From positions 10,954,001-11,018,000 of the forward strand of contig NC_135365.1 of NCBI RefSeq assembly GCF_051622035.1: a stretch of DNA of 64,000 nucleotides, given 5' to 3'. Each line of letters begins with the position of its first letter. Within the stretch, counting starts at the first letter, position 1. This stretch comes from Arctopsyche grandis. Its lineage: Eukaryota; Arthropoda; Insecta; Trichoptera; Hydropsychidae. A program made the position numbers and the translations under genes. The notes below the pieces were generated by a model. It searched no databases and was not told the origin of the DNA. It saw nothing but the letters and a program-made list of their open reading frames with translations. This document shows positions 35,990 through 49,080 of this stretch, piece after piece.

Positions 35990-38900
35990 ATAGATCCATA
36001 GATTGTTATTTATATTATTATTTAAAAGTATTTTTAGATACTGCAATGAATCTGTAGTAGTTTTATCAAGCAAGTTCATGGTATTTTTTTGGGTTTGGTG
36101 CAAACGATCGACAAGCGCCCGACAGACTGAACCACAGATAAACGCAATTATCGACTTCACGAATGAAAAATTGCACATCAAATGACGAGTAACTTTCGAT
36201 GTGCACAGATGCAATTATTAAAATGGTAATATTGAGTTGGATCTTTCTGGCGAGTTTAATAAGGCAAAATTCGGAACTAAAGTATCGGAAGCACAGAACG
36301 TATACGGGGTAGATATGTTGGGACTTCGGGTAGATTTCACTTAGTGTAAGTGCGAGCAGTGCGCACGCATAAGGTACACGTGTCGTTAATCTGTGGTTCA
36401 GTCTGTCTGGCGCTTGTCGATCGTTTGCACCGCATCGATTTTTTTTTTTGTACACATAAAATAAAACGTTAACATGACAGAAACTAAAACAATTTTATTA
36501 TATTTAAAACACTAAAAAAACTACAGTTTTTCAACACTTTTTTTTGAGTCAATTAATCTAAATATATGTATAATACATATGTAGATCCATAGATTAAATA
36601 GACTAATACTACAAAACTACAGTTTTCAACACTTTTTTTTTTAGTCAAAATATATGCATATATAAATATGTACATATGTACATCCATAGATTAACTACAG
36701 TCTAATACTAAAAAAACTACAATTTTCAACACATTTTTTTCGTTTCAGTTAATATATGTACATATATATGTAGATTTTTGAGCTCACATGTCTGGCCACG
36801 GTGGCCGCATGCCGGCCACCAGCGACTTAATAGTAAATATTACTAATATTTAAAAAAAATTTAATATTTGTTTTCAAAACTACAAAAAAGTAACTTAACA
36901 ATAATAGAAACCATGCTCATCATTGACAAACTAAAAAATATAGCGAAAAGACTTGTGACAGAAGTTTAAAATGACAATTTTTAAATTTTATCTTCTGTTA
37001 CTGACAGAAACTAAAACAATTTTATTATACTTAAAGTACTGTCTAAATATATGAATAATACATATGTAGATCCATAGATTAAATAGACTAATACTACAAA
37101 ACTACAGTTTTCAACACTTTTTTTTTTAGTCAAAATATATACATATACACATATGTACATATGTACATCCATAGATTAACTACAGTCTAATACTAAAAAA
37201 ACTACAGTTTTCAACACATTTTTTTCCTTTCAGTTAATATATGTACATATATATGTAGATTTTTGAGCTCACATGTCTGGCCACGGTGGCCGCATGCCGG
37301 CCACCAGCGACTTAATAGTAAATATTACTAATATTTAAAAAAAATTTAATATTTGTTTTCAAAACTACAAAAAAGTAACTTAACAATAATAGAAACCATG
37401 CTCATCATTGACAAACTAAAAAATATAGCGAAAAGACTTGTGACAGAAGTTTAAAATGACAATTTTTAAATTTTATCTTCTGTTACTGACAGAAACTAAA
37501 ACAATTTTATTATACTTAAAGTACTGTCTAAATATATGAATAATACATATGTAGATCCATAGATTAAATAGACTAATACTACAAAACTACAGTTTTCAAC
37601 ACTTTTTTTTTTAGTCAAAATATATACATATACACATATGTACATATGTACATCCATAGATTAACTACAGTCTAATACTAAAAAAACTACAGTTTTCAAC
37701 ACATTTTTTTCCTTTCAGTTAATATATGTACATATATATATAGATTTCTGAGCTCACTTGTCTGGCTACGGTGGCCGCATGCCGGCCACCAGCGACTTGA
37801 TAGTAAATATTACTAATATTTAAAAAAAATTTAATATATGTTTTCAAAACTACAAAAAAGTAACTAAACAATAATAGAAACCATGCTCATCGTTGAAAAA
37901 TAAAAAATATAGCGAAAAGACTTGTGACAGAAGTTTAAAATGACAATTTTTAAATTTTATCTTCTGTTACTGACAGAAACTAAAACAATTTTATTATACT
38001 TAAAGTACTGTCTAAATATATGAATAATACATATGTAGATCCATAGATTAAATAGACTAATACTACAAAACTACAGTTTTCAACACTTTTTTTTTTAGTC
38101 AAAATATATACATATACACATATGTACATATGTACATCCATAGATTAACTACAGTCTAATACTAAAAAAACTACAGTTTTCAACACATTTTTTTCCTTTC
38201 AGTTAATATATGTACATATATATATAGATTTCTGAGCTCACTTGTCTGGCTACGGTGGCCGCATGCCGGCCACCAGCGACTTAATAGTAAATATTACTAA
38301 TATTTAAAAAAAATTTAATATATGTTTTCAAAACTACAAAAAAGTAACTAAACAATAATAGAAACCATGCTCATCGTTGAAAAATAAAAAATATAGCGAA
38401 AAGACTTGTGACAGAAGTTTAAAATGACAATTTTCAATTTTATCTTTTGTTAGTGACAGAAACTAAAACAATTTTATTATACTTAAAGCACTGTCTAGCA
38501 CTAAAAAAACTACACTTTTTCAACACCTTTTTTTTGAGTCAATTAATTTAAATATATGTATAATACATATGTAGATCCATAGATTAAATAGACTAATATT
38601 ACAAAACTACAGTTTTCAACACTTTTTTTTTTAGTCAAAATATATGCATATATACATATGTACATATGTACATCCATAGATTAACTACAGTCTAATACTA
38701 AAAAAACTACAGTTTTCAACACATTTTTTTCGTTTCAGTTAATATATGTACATATATATGTAGATTTTTGAGCTCACATGTCTGGCCACGGTGGCCGCAT
38801 GCCGGCCACCAGCGACTTAATAGTAAATATTACTAATATTTAAAAAAAATTTAATATTTGTTTTCAAAACTACAAAAAAGTAACTTAACAATAATAGAAA

Positions 38901-41900
38901 CCATGCTCATCATTGACAAACTAAAAAATATAGCGAAAAGACTTGTGACAGAAGTTTAAAATGACAATTTTTAAATTTTATCTTCTGTTACTGACAGAAA
39001 CTAAAACAATTTTATTATACTTAAAGTACTGTCTAAATATATGAATAATACATATGTAGATCCATAGATTAAATAGACTAATACTACAAAACTACAGTTT
39101 TCAACACTTTTTTTTTTAGTCAAAATATATACATATACACATATGTACATATGTACATCCATAGATTAACTACAGTCTAATACTAAGAAAACTACAGTTT
39201 TCAACACATTTTTTTCCATTCAGTTAATATATGTACATATATATGTAGATTTTTGAGCTCACATGTCTGGCCACGGTGGCCGCATGCCGGCCACCAGCGA
39301 CTTAATAGTAAATATTACTAATATTTAAAAAAAATTTAATATGTTTTCAAAACTACAAAAAAGTAACTAAACAATAATAGAAACCATGCTCATCGTTGAA
39401 AACTAAAAAATATAGCGAAAAGACTTGTGACAGAAGTTTAAAATGACAATTTTTCAATTTTATCTTTTGTTAGTGACAGAAACTAAAACAATTTTATTAT
39501 ACTTAAAGCACTGTCTAACACTATAAAAACTACACTTTTTCAACACTTTTTTTTTGAGTCAATTAATTTAAATATATGTATAATACATATGTAGATCCAT
39601 AGATTAAATAGACTAATATTACAAAACTACAGTTTTCAACACTTTTTTTTAGTCAAAATATATACATATATACATATGTACATATGTACATCCATAGATT
39701 AACTACAGTCTAATACTAAAAAAACTACAGTTTTCAACACATTTTTTTCGTTTCAGTTAATATATGTACATATATATGTAGATTTTTGAGCTCACATGTC
39801 TGGCCACGGTGGCCGCATGCCGGCCACCAGCGACTTAATAGTAAATATTACTAATATTTAAAAAAAATTTAATATTTGTTTTCAAAACTACAAAAAAGTA
39901 ACTTAACAATAATAGAAACCATGCTCATCATTGACAAACTAAAAAATATAGCGAAAAGACTTGTGACAGAAGTTTAAAATGACAATTTTTAAATTTTATC
40001 TTCTGTTACTGACAGAAACTAAAACAATTTTATTATACTTAAAGTACTGTCTAAATATATGAATAATACATATGTAGATCCATAGATTAAATAGACTAAT
40101 ACTACAAAACTACAGTTTTCAACACTTTTTTTTTTAGTCAAAATATATACATATACACATATGTACATATGTACATCCATAGATTAACTACAGTCTAATA
40201 CTAAGAAAACTACAGTTTTCAACACATTTTTTTCCATTCAGTTAATATATGTACATATATATGTAGATTTTTGAGCTCACATGTCTGGCCACGGTGGCCG
40301 CATGCCGGCCACCAGCGACTTAATAGTAAATATTACTAATATTTAAAAAAAATTTAATATGTTTTCAAAACTACAAAAAAGTAACTAAACAATAATAGAA
40401 ACCATGCTCATCGTTGAAAACTAAAAAATATAGCGAAAAGACTTGTGACAGAAGTTTAAAATGACAATTTTTCAATTTTATCTTTTGTTAGTGACAGAAA
40501 CTAAAACAATTTTATTATACTTAAAGCACTGTCTAACACTATAAAAACTACACTTTTTCAACACTTTTTTTTTGAGTCAATTAATTTAAATATATGTATA
40601 ATACATATGTAGATCCATAGATTAAATAGACTAATATTACAAAACTACAGTTTTCAACACTTTTTTTTAGTCAAAATATATACATATATACATATGTACA
40701 TATGTACATCCATAGATTAACTACAGTCTTATACTAAAAAAACTACAGTTTTCAACACATTTTTTTCGTTTCAGTTAATATATGTACATATATATGTAGA
40801 TTTATGTCCTCACTTGTCTGGCTACGGTGGCCGTATGCCGGCCACCAGCGACTTAATAGTAAATATTACCAATATTTAAAAAAAATTTAATATATGTTTT
40901 CAAAACTACAAAAAAGTAACTAAACAATAATAGAAACCATGCTCATCGTTGACAAACTAAAAAATATAGCGAAAATACTTGTGACAGAAGTTTAAAATGA
41001 CAATTTTTCAATTTTATCTTTTGTTAATGACAGAAACTAAAACAATTTTATTATACTTAAAGCACTGTCTAACACTAAAAAAACTACACTTTTTCAACAC
41101 CTTTTTTTTGAGTCAATTAATTTAAATATATGTATAATACATATGTAGAATATATGTAGAATATATAAAATATATGTATAATACATATCCATAGATTAAA
41201 TAGACTAATATTACAAAACTACAGTTTTCAACACTTTTTTTTTTAGTCAAAATATATGCATATATACATATGTACATATGTACATCCATAGATTAACTAC
41301 AGTCTAATACTAAAAAAACTACAGTTTTCAACACATTTTTTTCGTTTCAGTTAATATATGTACATATATATGTAGATTTTTGGGCTCACTTGGCTGGCTA
41401 AGGTGGCCGCATGCCGGCCACCAGCGACTTAATAGTATATATTACTAATATTTAAAAAAATTTAATATTTGTTTTCAAAACTACAAAAAAGTAACTTTAC
41501 AATAATAGAAACCATGCTCATCGTTGACAAACTAAAAAATATAGCGAAAAGACTTGTGACAGAAGTTTAAAATGACAATTTTTCAATTTTATCTTTTGTT
41601 AGTGACAGAAACTAAAACAATTTTATTATACTTAAAGCACTGTCTAACACTAAAAAAACTACACTTTTTCAACACCTTTTTTTTGAGTCAATTAATTTAA
41701 ATATATGTATAATACATATGTAGATCCATAGATTAAATAGACTAATATTACAAAACTACAGTTTTCAACACTTTTTTTTAGTCAAAATATATACATATAT
41801 ACATATGTACATATGTACATCCATAGATTAACTACAGTCTTATACTAAAAAAACTACAGTTTTCAACACATTTTTTTCGTTTCAGTTAATATATGTACAT

Positions 41901-44900
41901 ATATATGTAGATTTATGTCCTCACTTGTCTGGCTACGGTGGCCGTATGCCGGCCACCAGCGACTTAATAGTAAATATTACCAATATTTAAAAAAAATTTA
42001 ATATATGTTTTCAAAACTACAAAAAAGTAACTAAACAATAATAGAAACCATGCTCATCGTTGACAAACTAAAAAATATAGCGAAAATACTTGTGACAGAA
42101 GTTTAAAATGACAATTTTTCAATTTTATCTTTTGTTAATGACAGAAACTAAAACAATTTTATTATACTTAAAGCACTGTCTAACACTAAAAAAACTACAC
42201 TTTTTCAACACCTTTTTTTTGAGTCAATTAATTTAAATATATGTATAATACATATGTAGAATATATGTAGAATATATAAAATATATGTATAATACATATC
42301 CATAGATTAAATAGACTAATATTACAAAACTACAGTTTTCAACACTTTTTTTTTTAGTCAAAATATATGCATATATACATATGTACATATGTACATCCAT
42401 AGATTAACTACAGTCTAATACTAAAAAAACTACAGTTTTCAACACATTTTTTTCGTTTCAGTTAATATATGTACATATATATGTAGATTTTTGGGCTCAC
42501 TTGGCTGGCTAAGGTGGCCGCATGCCGGCCACCAGCGACTTAATAGTATATATTACTAATATTTAAAAAAATTTAATATTTGTTTTCAAAACTACAAAAA
42601 AGTAACTTTACAATAATAGAAACCATGCTCATCGTTGACAAACTAAAAAATATAGCGAAAAGACTTGTGACAGAAGTTTAAAATGACAATTTTTCAATTT
42701 TATCTTTTGTTAGTGACAGAAACTAAAACAATTTTATTATACTTAAAGCACTGTCTAACACTATAAAAACTACACTTTTTCAACACCTTTTTTTTGAGTC
42801 AATTAATTTAAATATATGTATAATACATATGTAGATCCATAGATTAAATAGACTAATATTACAAAACTACAGTTTTCAACACTTTTTTTTAGTCAAAATA
42901 TATACATATATACATATGTACATATGTACATCCATAGATTAACTACAGTCTTATACTAAAAAAACTACAGTTTTCAACACATTTTTTTCGTTTCAGTTAA
43001 TATATGTACATATATATGTAGATTTATGTCCTCACTTGTCTGGCTACGGTGGCCGCATGCCGGCCACCAGCGACTTAATAGTAAATATTACTAATATTTA
43101 AAAAAAATTTAATATATGTTTTCAAAACTACAAAAAAGTAACTAAACAATAATAGAAACCATGCTCACCGTTGACAAACTAAAAAATATAGCGAAAATAC
43201 TTGTGACAGAAGTTTAAAATGACAATTTTTCAATTTTATCTTTTGTTAATGACAGAAACTAAAACAATTTTATTATACTTAAAGCACTGTCTAACACTAA
43301 AAAAACTACACTTTTTTAACACCTTTTTTTTGAGTCAATTAATTTAAATATATGTATAATACATATGTAGAATATATGTAGAATATATAAAATATATGTA
43401 TAATACATATCCATAGATTAAATAGACTAATATTACAAAACTACAGTTTTCAACACTTTTTTTTTTAGTCAAAATATATGCATATATACATATGTACATA
43501 TGTACATCCATAGATTAACTACAGTCTAATACTAAAAAAACTACAGTTTTCAACACATTTTTTTCGTTTCAGTTAATATATGTACATATATATGTAGATT
43601 TTTGAGCTCATATGTCTGGCCACGGTGGCCGCATGCCGGCCACCAGCGACTTAATAGTAAATATTACTAATATTTTAAAAAAATTTAATATATGTTTTCA
43701 AAACTACAAAAAAGTAACTAAACAATAATAGAAACCATGCTCATCGTTGAAAACTAAAAAATATAGCGAAAAGACTTGTGACAGAAGTTTAAAATGACAA
43801 TTTTTCAATTTTATCTTTTGTTAGTGACAGAAACTAAAACAATTTTATTATACTTAAAGCACTGTCTAACACTAAAAAAACTACACTTTTTCAACACCTT
43901 TTTTTTGAGTCAATTAATTTAAATATATGTTTAATACATATGTAGATCCATAGATTAAATAGACTAATATTACAAAACTACAGTTTTCAACACTTTTTTT
44001 TAGTCAAAATATATACATATATACATATGTACATATGTACATCCATAGATTAACTACAGTCTTATACTAAAAAAACTACAGTTTTCAACACATTTTTTTC
44101 GTTTCAGTTAATATATGTACATATATATGTAGATTTATGTCCTCACTTGTCTGGCTAAGGTGGCCGCATGCCGGCCACCAGCGACTTAATAGTAAATATT
44201 ACTAATATTTAAAAAAATTTAATATTTGTTTTCAAAACTACAAAAAAGTAACTTTACAATAATATAAACCATGCTCATCGTTGACAAACTAAAAAATATA
44301 GCGAAAAGACTTGTGACAGAAGTTTAAAATGACAATTTTTCAATTTTATCTTTTGTTAGTGACAGAAACTAAAACAATTTTATTATACTTAAAGCACTGT
44401 CTAACACTAAAAAAACTACACTTTTTCAACACCTTTTTTTTGAGTCAATTAATTTAAATATATGTATAATACATATGTAGATCCATAGATTAAATAGACT
44501 AATATTACAAAACTACAGTTTTCAACACTTTTTTTTTAGTCAAAATATATACATATACACATATGTACATATGTACATCCATAGATTAACTACAGTCTAA
44601 TACTAAAAAAACTACAGTTTTCAACACATTTTTTTCGTTTCAGTTAATATATGTACATATATATGTTGATTTTTGGCACACATGTATGGTCACGGTGGCC
44701 GCATGCCGGCCACAAGCGACTTAATAGTAAATATTACTAATATTTAAAAAAAATTTAATATATGTTTTCAAAACTACAAAAAAGTAACTAAACAATAATA
44801 GAAACCATGCTCATCGTTGACAAACTAAAAAATATAGCGAAAAGACTTGTGACAGAAGTTTAAAATGACAATTTTTCAATTTTATCTTTTGTTAGTGACA

Positions 44901-46779
44901 GAAACTAAAACAATTTTATTATACTTAAAGCACTGTCTAACACTAAAAAAACTACACTTTTTCAACACCTTTTTTTTGAGTCAATTAATTTAAATATATG
45001 TATAATACATATGTAGATCCATAGATTAAATAGACTAATATTACAAAACTACAGTTTTCAACACTTTTTTTTTAGTCAAAATATATACATATACACATAT
45101 GTACATATGTACATCCATAGATTAACTACAGTCTAATACTAAAAAAACTACAGTTTTCAACACATTTTTTTCGTTTCAGTTAATATATGTACATATATAT
45201 GTAGATTTTTGGGCTCACTTGGCTGGCTAAGGTGGCCGCATGCCGGCCACCAGCGACTTAATAGTAAATATTACTAATATTTAAAAAAAATTTTATATTT
45301 GTTTTCAAAACTACAAAAAAGTAACTTTACAATAATAGAAACCATGCTCATCGTTGACAAACTAAAAAATATAGCGAAAAGACTTGTGACAGAAGTTTAA
45401 AATGACAATTTTTCAATTTTATCTTTTGTTAGTGACAGAAACTAAAACAATTTTATTATACTTAAAGCACTGTCTAACACTAAAAAAACTACACTTTTTC
45501 TACACTTTTTCAACACTTTTTTTTTGAGTCAATTAATTTAAATATTTGTATAATACATATGTAGATCCAAAGATTAAATATACTAATATTACAAAACTAC
45601 AGTTTTCAACACTTTTTTTTAGTCAAAATATATACATATATACATATGTACATATGTACATCCATAGATTAACTACAGTCTAATACTAAAAAAACTACAG
45701 TTTTCAACACATTTTTTTCGTTTCAGTTAATATATGTACATATATATGTTGATTTTTGGCACACATGTATGGTCACGGTGGCCGCATGCCGGCCACAAGC
45801 GACTTAATAGTAAATATTACTAATATTTAAAAAAAATTTAATATATGTTTTCAAAACTACAAAAAAGTAACTAAACAATAATAGAAACCATGCTCATCGT
45901 TGACAAACTAAAAAATATAGCGAAAATACTTGTGACAGAAGTTTAAAATGACAATTTTTCAATTTTATCTTTTGTTAATGACAGAAACTAAAACAATTTT
46001 ATTATACTTAAAGCACTGTCTAACACTAAAAAAACTACACTTTTTCAACACCTTTTTTTTGAGTCAATTAATTTAAATATATGTATAATACATATGTAGA
46101 TCCATAGATTAAATAGACTAATACTACAAAACTACAGTTTTCAACACTTTTTTTTTAGTCAAAATATATACATATATGCATATGTACATATGTACATCCA
46201 TAGATTAACTACAGTCTAATACTAAAAAAACTACAGTTTTCAACACATTTTTTTCGTTTCAGTTAATATATGTACTTAATATATGTAGATTATATATGTA
46301 GATTTTTGGGCTCACATGTCTGGCCACGGTGGCCGCATGCCGGCCACCAGCGACTTAATAGTAAATATTACTAATATTTAAAAAAAATTAATATATTTTT
46401 TCAAAACTACAAAAAAGTAACTTAACAATAATTGAAACCATGCTCATCATTGACAAACTAAAAAATATTGCGAAAAGACTTGTGACAGAAGTTTAAAATG
46501 ACAATTTTTCAATTTTATCTTCTGTTAGTGACAGAAACTAAAACAATTTTACTATACTTAAAGCACTGTCTAAATATATGTATAATACATATGTAGATCC
46601 ATAGATTAAATAGACTAATACTACAAAACTACAGTTTTCAACACTTTTTTTTAGTCAAAATATATACATACATATATTTGTACATATGTACATATGTACA
46701 TCCATAGATTAACTACAGTCTAATACTAAAAAAAAAAACAGTTTTCAACACATTTTTTTTGTTTCAGCTAATATATGTA
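35990..46779 (+). repeat. hAT-derived tandem satellite array (about 19 monomers) with higher-order dimers
   Basis: Monomers share the block ctggccacggtggccgcatg, then a conserved segment with 'atagaaaccatgctcatc' and 'gcgaaaagacttgtgaca', then AT-rich and ACATATGTA-rich filler. Landmark (gagctc or its equivalent) positions: 36780, 37265, 37750, 38234, 38770, 39255, 39788, 40273, 40806, 41382, 41917, 42493, 43028, 43604, 44139, 44675, 45211, 45758, 46308. The spacing gives 484-485, 533-536, 576 and about 547-550 bp classes. These alternate as dimers: 485+533 (1018 bp, twice) and 576+535 (1111 bp, three times from 40806). No ORF survives, because each unit's hAT-derived reading frame stops after about 18 codons. 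The array resumes after an insertion at 48116. Confidence 0.97.
36091..36437 (+). mobile_element. hAT-type MITE at left edge of the satellite, 8-bp TSD ATTTTTTT
   Basis: 347 bp with the same ends as the copy at 62428 and flanked by ATTTTTTT at 36083-36090 and 36438-36445. A related repeat without the insertion is visible at about 49910-49945 (ttcattgtattttttgtaca), so the unoccupied site can be read in the same window. Internal ORFs are chance frames. Confidence 0.93.
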
Positions 46780-46787
46780 CATATATA

Positions 46788-48115
46788 CAGTGGCGGCTCG
46801 TCCATTCGCACTGCGGTACTGCAGCACCCCCAAGGAAATTGAGAAAAATTTAATATTATTATATACGTAAATGTATGTATATTATATGAACATATCAATA
46901 CTATTTAATCGTGTATTAAGCTCGCCCGCACACCGATACATTCAATAATGATCATACATCGTGGTACTAATATCAGAAAGTGAGGCATCGTTTATGATTT
47001 TGTGCAGTACGGTTTTCGATGGAATTGCTGGAGTGGGCGAAGGAGGGGCGCGGGGGCAGCTAGAAGCTTGGTCCGTACTGCACTCCCAACAGTGCTATAC
47101 ACATTTCTTGTTGCGTTCGTGTGCGCTCGACACGCTCCTCACTTTTCCTCATTTCTTCTGCACCTTTTGTCTTTCTTTCTACACCTCTTACACTTTCTAC
47201 CTTTCTACACTTCCTTCTACACGTCACTCTAAGTATTTAAGATGGTATAAAAATCAAGAGAAGATGAGCCAATGTTTTCAAGAACTTAAATATTCTTCCG
47301 AAAATACTGATAAAACAATAACAGATTCTACCAATTTACTGAATACAATTTTTTATTTTAGTCAGAACTTTTTCCCAAGTTAATGCCGCATGTAGAAATT
47401 ATTTATAACCAAATGCAATCTAGTAATATCGATGCATTTTCAATTAAAGAAATCTTAAAAAGTTTTACTAATGTCATTATACAAATACGAGAAAAAATAG
47501 AAGCCAAAAATATGTGATGCATATATTATCGGACATATTATAGAAGCCAAAAATATGTGCGATGTTATTATTAAGGATATAAAAGAAAGATATACTTTTT
47601 CTAATCAATTAAAAGCTGTGAAATTATTTCATAAAGAAAATTTTGAAAAGTACTGAATGAAAATGCCAATGAAAGATCTATTACTAACCGTTGAATCATA
47701 TCCAATGCTAGATAAAGAAAAACTTCAAACTGAATTAGAAGTTTTTTAATCAAGGAAAGAAATGCATAGTATTAAAGATTTATTAATAATTGTAAAACTT
47801 ATTTTTGCAATCAATTTATGCAAAGTTCGTGTGGAAATAGCGAAACTTATTCAAATTCTGCTTACAACTTCAACTACCTCTGAGCCAGAACGGTGTTTTT
47901 CATCAATAAATAGAATAAAGACATACATATACGAGTATAAGATCTTTTTTCAAGGAAAAAAGACAGAAGAATCAATTTTATAATGAAATAAAATATATAT
48001 AGTGTTTAATTTTGATAATATTATGTTAATAGTAAAATATAATCCAAATAAACGTTTTTTTTTATTTTTAATCAACCGCAGCACCCCCAGATATCTTATC
48101 CACGAGCCGCCACTG
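46788..48115 (+). mobile_element. Decayed ZMYM1-like hAT transposon inserted in the satellite, TSD CATATATA
   Basis: 1328 bp. The ends are cagtggcggctcgtcc and its inverted form ending gagccgccactg. The 8-bp repeat CATATATA flanks both sides (46780-46787 and 48116-48123) and is present once in uninterrupted monomers. It is much shorter than an autonomous hAT element and carries only the C-terminal remnant of a transposase. The start region 46990-47240 is GC-richer and may hold its promoter. Confidence 0.93.
47240..47982 (+). pseudogene. ZMYM1-like hAT transposase, C-terminal remnant
   Basis: Read in several frames, the plus strand gives MSQCFQELKYSSEN, SQNFFPKLMPHVEIIYNQMQ, IDAFSIKEILKSFTNVI, DLLLTVESYPMLDKEKLQTE and TSTTSEPERCFSSINRIKTY. 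These follow the order of the C-terminal half of ZMYM1-type hAT transposases, ending in the dimerisation-domain motif (SE-ERCFSSL-RIKT). Frames are broken by stops (for example just after the FEKY codon near 47655 and after EVF near 47747). A duplicated atagaagccaaaaatatgtg occurs at about 47500 and 47540. The DNA-binding N-terminus and most of the RNase H-like core are missing, so no activity is expected. Confidence 0.85.
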
Positions 48116-48287
48116 CATATATATGTAGATTATTGGTTCTCATGTCTGGCCACGGTGGCCGCATGCGGCCACTAGTGGATTTTACTGCGGCCACCAGCAA
48201 CTTAATAGTAAATATTACTAATATTTAAAAAAAAATTTATATATTTTTTCAAAACTACAAAAAAGTAACTTAACAATAATAGAAACC
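48116..48287 (+). repeat. Last, longer monomer of the satellite
   Basis: It continues the array after the hAT insertion. It differs from array units in its GC-rich core, which has a perfect palindrome gtggccgcatgcggccac (about 48155-48172) followed by about 20 bp that the array units lack, ending in a second gcggccac. Loss of one of the two direct gcggccac copies would nearly give the array form. It runs directly into the transposase reading frame at 48288. Confidence 0.85.
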
Positions 48288-48997
48288 ATGCTCATCATTG
48301 ACAAACTAAAAAATATAGCGAAAAGACTTGTGATAGAAGTTTATAATGACAATTTTTCAATTTTATCTTCTGTTAGTGATTTGATAGATAAGATGACAGA
48401 CACAACTTCAAAATTAAAATTTAAACTTATAATAATAGAGTATCTTAAATCTCTGAATCTGGAACTTGATAAAAGGTTCGAAGAATTGAATTTTTTTAAA
48501 ACTGTTTCTTTTGTATCTTCCCCTTTTATTATGATGACAAATGAAAATTTCATAGTACTACAAAATAGATTAAAATCATTTTAGTATTGAGATTAATTAA
48601 CTGGGTTAAAATCACAGTATTGAGATTAATTAACTGGGTTAAAATCATAGTATTGAGATTAATTAACTGGGCTAACGTAAAATATGCATTATTAGAAATT
48701 AGTCATGATTAAGTACTTAATAACCATTTTAATAATATTTCGGTTCAAAAATTTTGGTCAGAAATAAACGTCGACAATGAAACAAACCAATATAAAGATT
48801 TGGCAACAATTGCTTTATTAATATTGTATACTTTTCCCACTACCCTATATTGCGAAAGATCATTCAGTGTAATTCACTTTATTAAAAACAAATTTAGAAA
48901 CCAGCTAACAGACGCAAACTTAGAAGCAGCAATGCGGCTTACATTGGAAGAAAGGAGTATTGAGCAATTTCCATTTGCATTATTATTATATAAATAG
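48288..48997 (+). pseudogene. hAT-family transposase C-terminal part, source of the satellite monomer
   Basis: Frame 48288-48584 encodes MLIIDKLKNIAKRLVIEVYN, then KLKFKLIIIEYLKSLNLELD and ends at a stop after NRLKSF. A second frame from about 48746 reads VQKFWSEINVDNETNQYKDL and continues through LLILYTFPTTLYCERSFSVI and IKNKFRNQLTDANLEAAMRL to a stop at 48997. The CERSFS...IKNKFRNQL...NLEAAMRL pattern is the C-terminal dimerisation domain of ZBED/SCAND3-like hAT proteins. The two parts are separated by a 3x tandem duplication that brings stops. The first 18 codons are the piece repeated in every satellite unit. N-terminal zinc finger and catalytic parts are not visible. Confidence 0.85.
48584..48680 (+). 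repeat. Triplicated 32-bp tandem repeat inside the hAT pseudogene
   Basis: Three consecutive copies of 'agtattgagattaattaa' plus 'ctgggttaaaatca', the last one diverged. The duplication interrupts the transposase reading frame and contains stops in that frame. Confidence 0.9.
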
Positions 48998-49080
48998 ATA
49001 CCAAAATGTTAGAAAACGAAGAGCTAACAAATAATGATTTCCAAATGTAGAACATCGGATGACTAATTTTAGGGGATTAG

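Noticed and set aside
36780..46310. Regularly spaced repeats with a palindromic core, superficially CRISPR-like
   Set aside because: The repeats are about 485-576 bp, almost the whole unit is conserved and there are no unique spacers. This is a eukaryotic tandem satellite.
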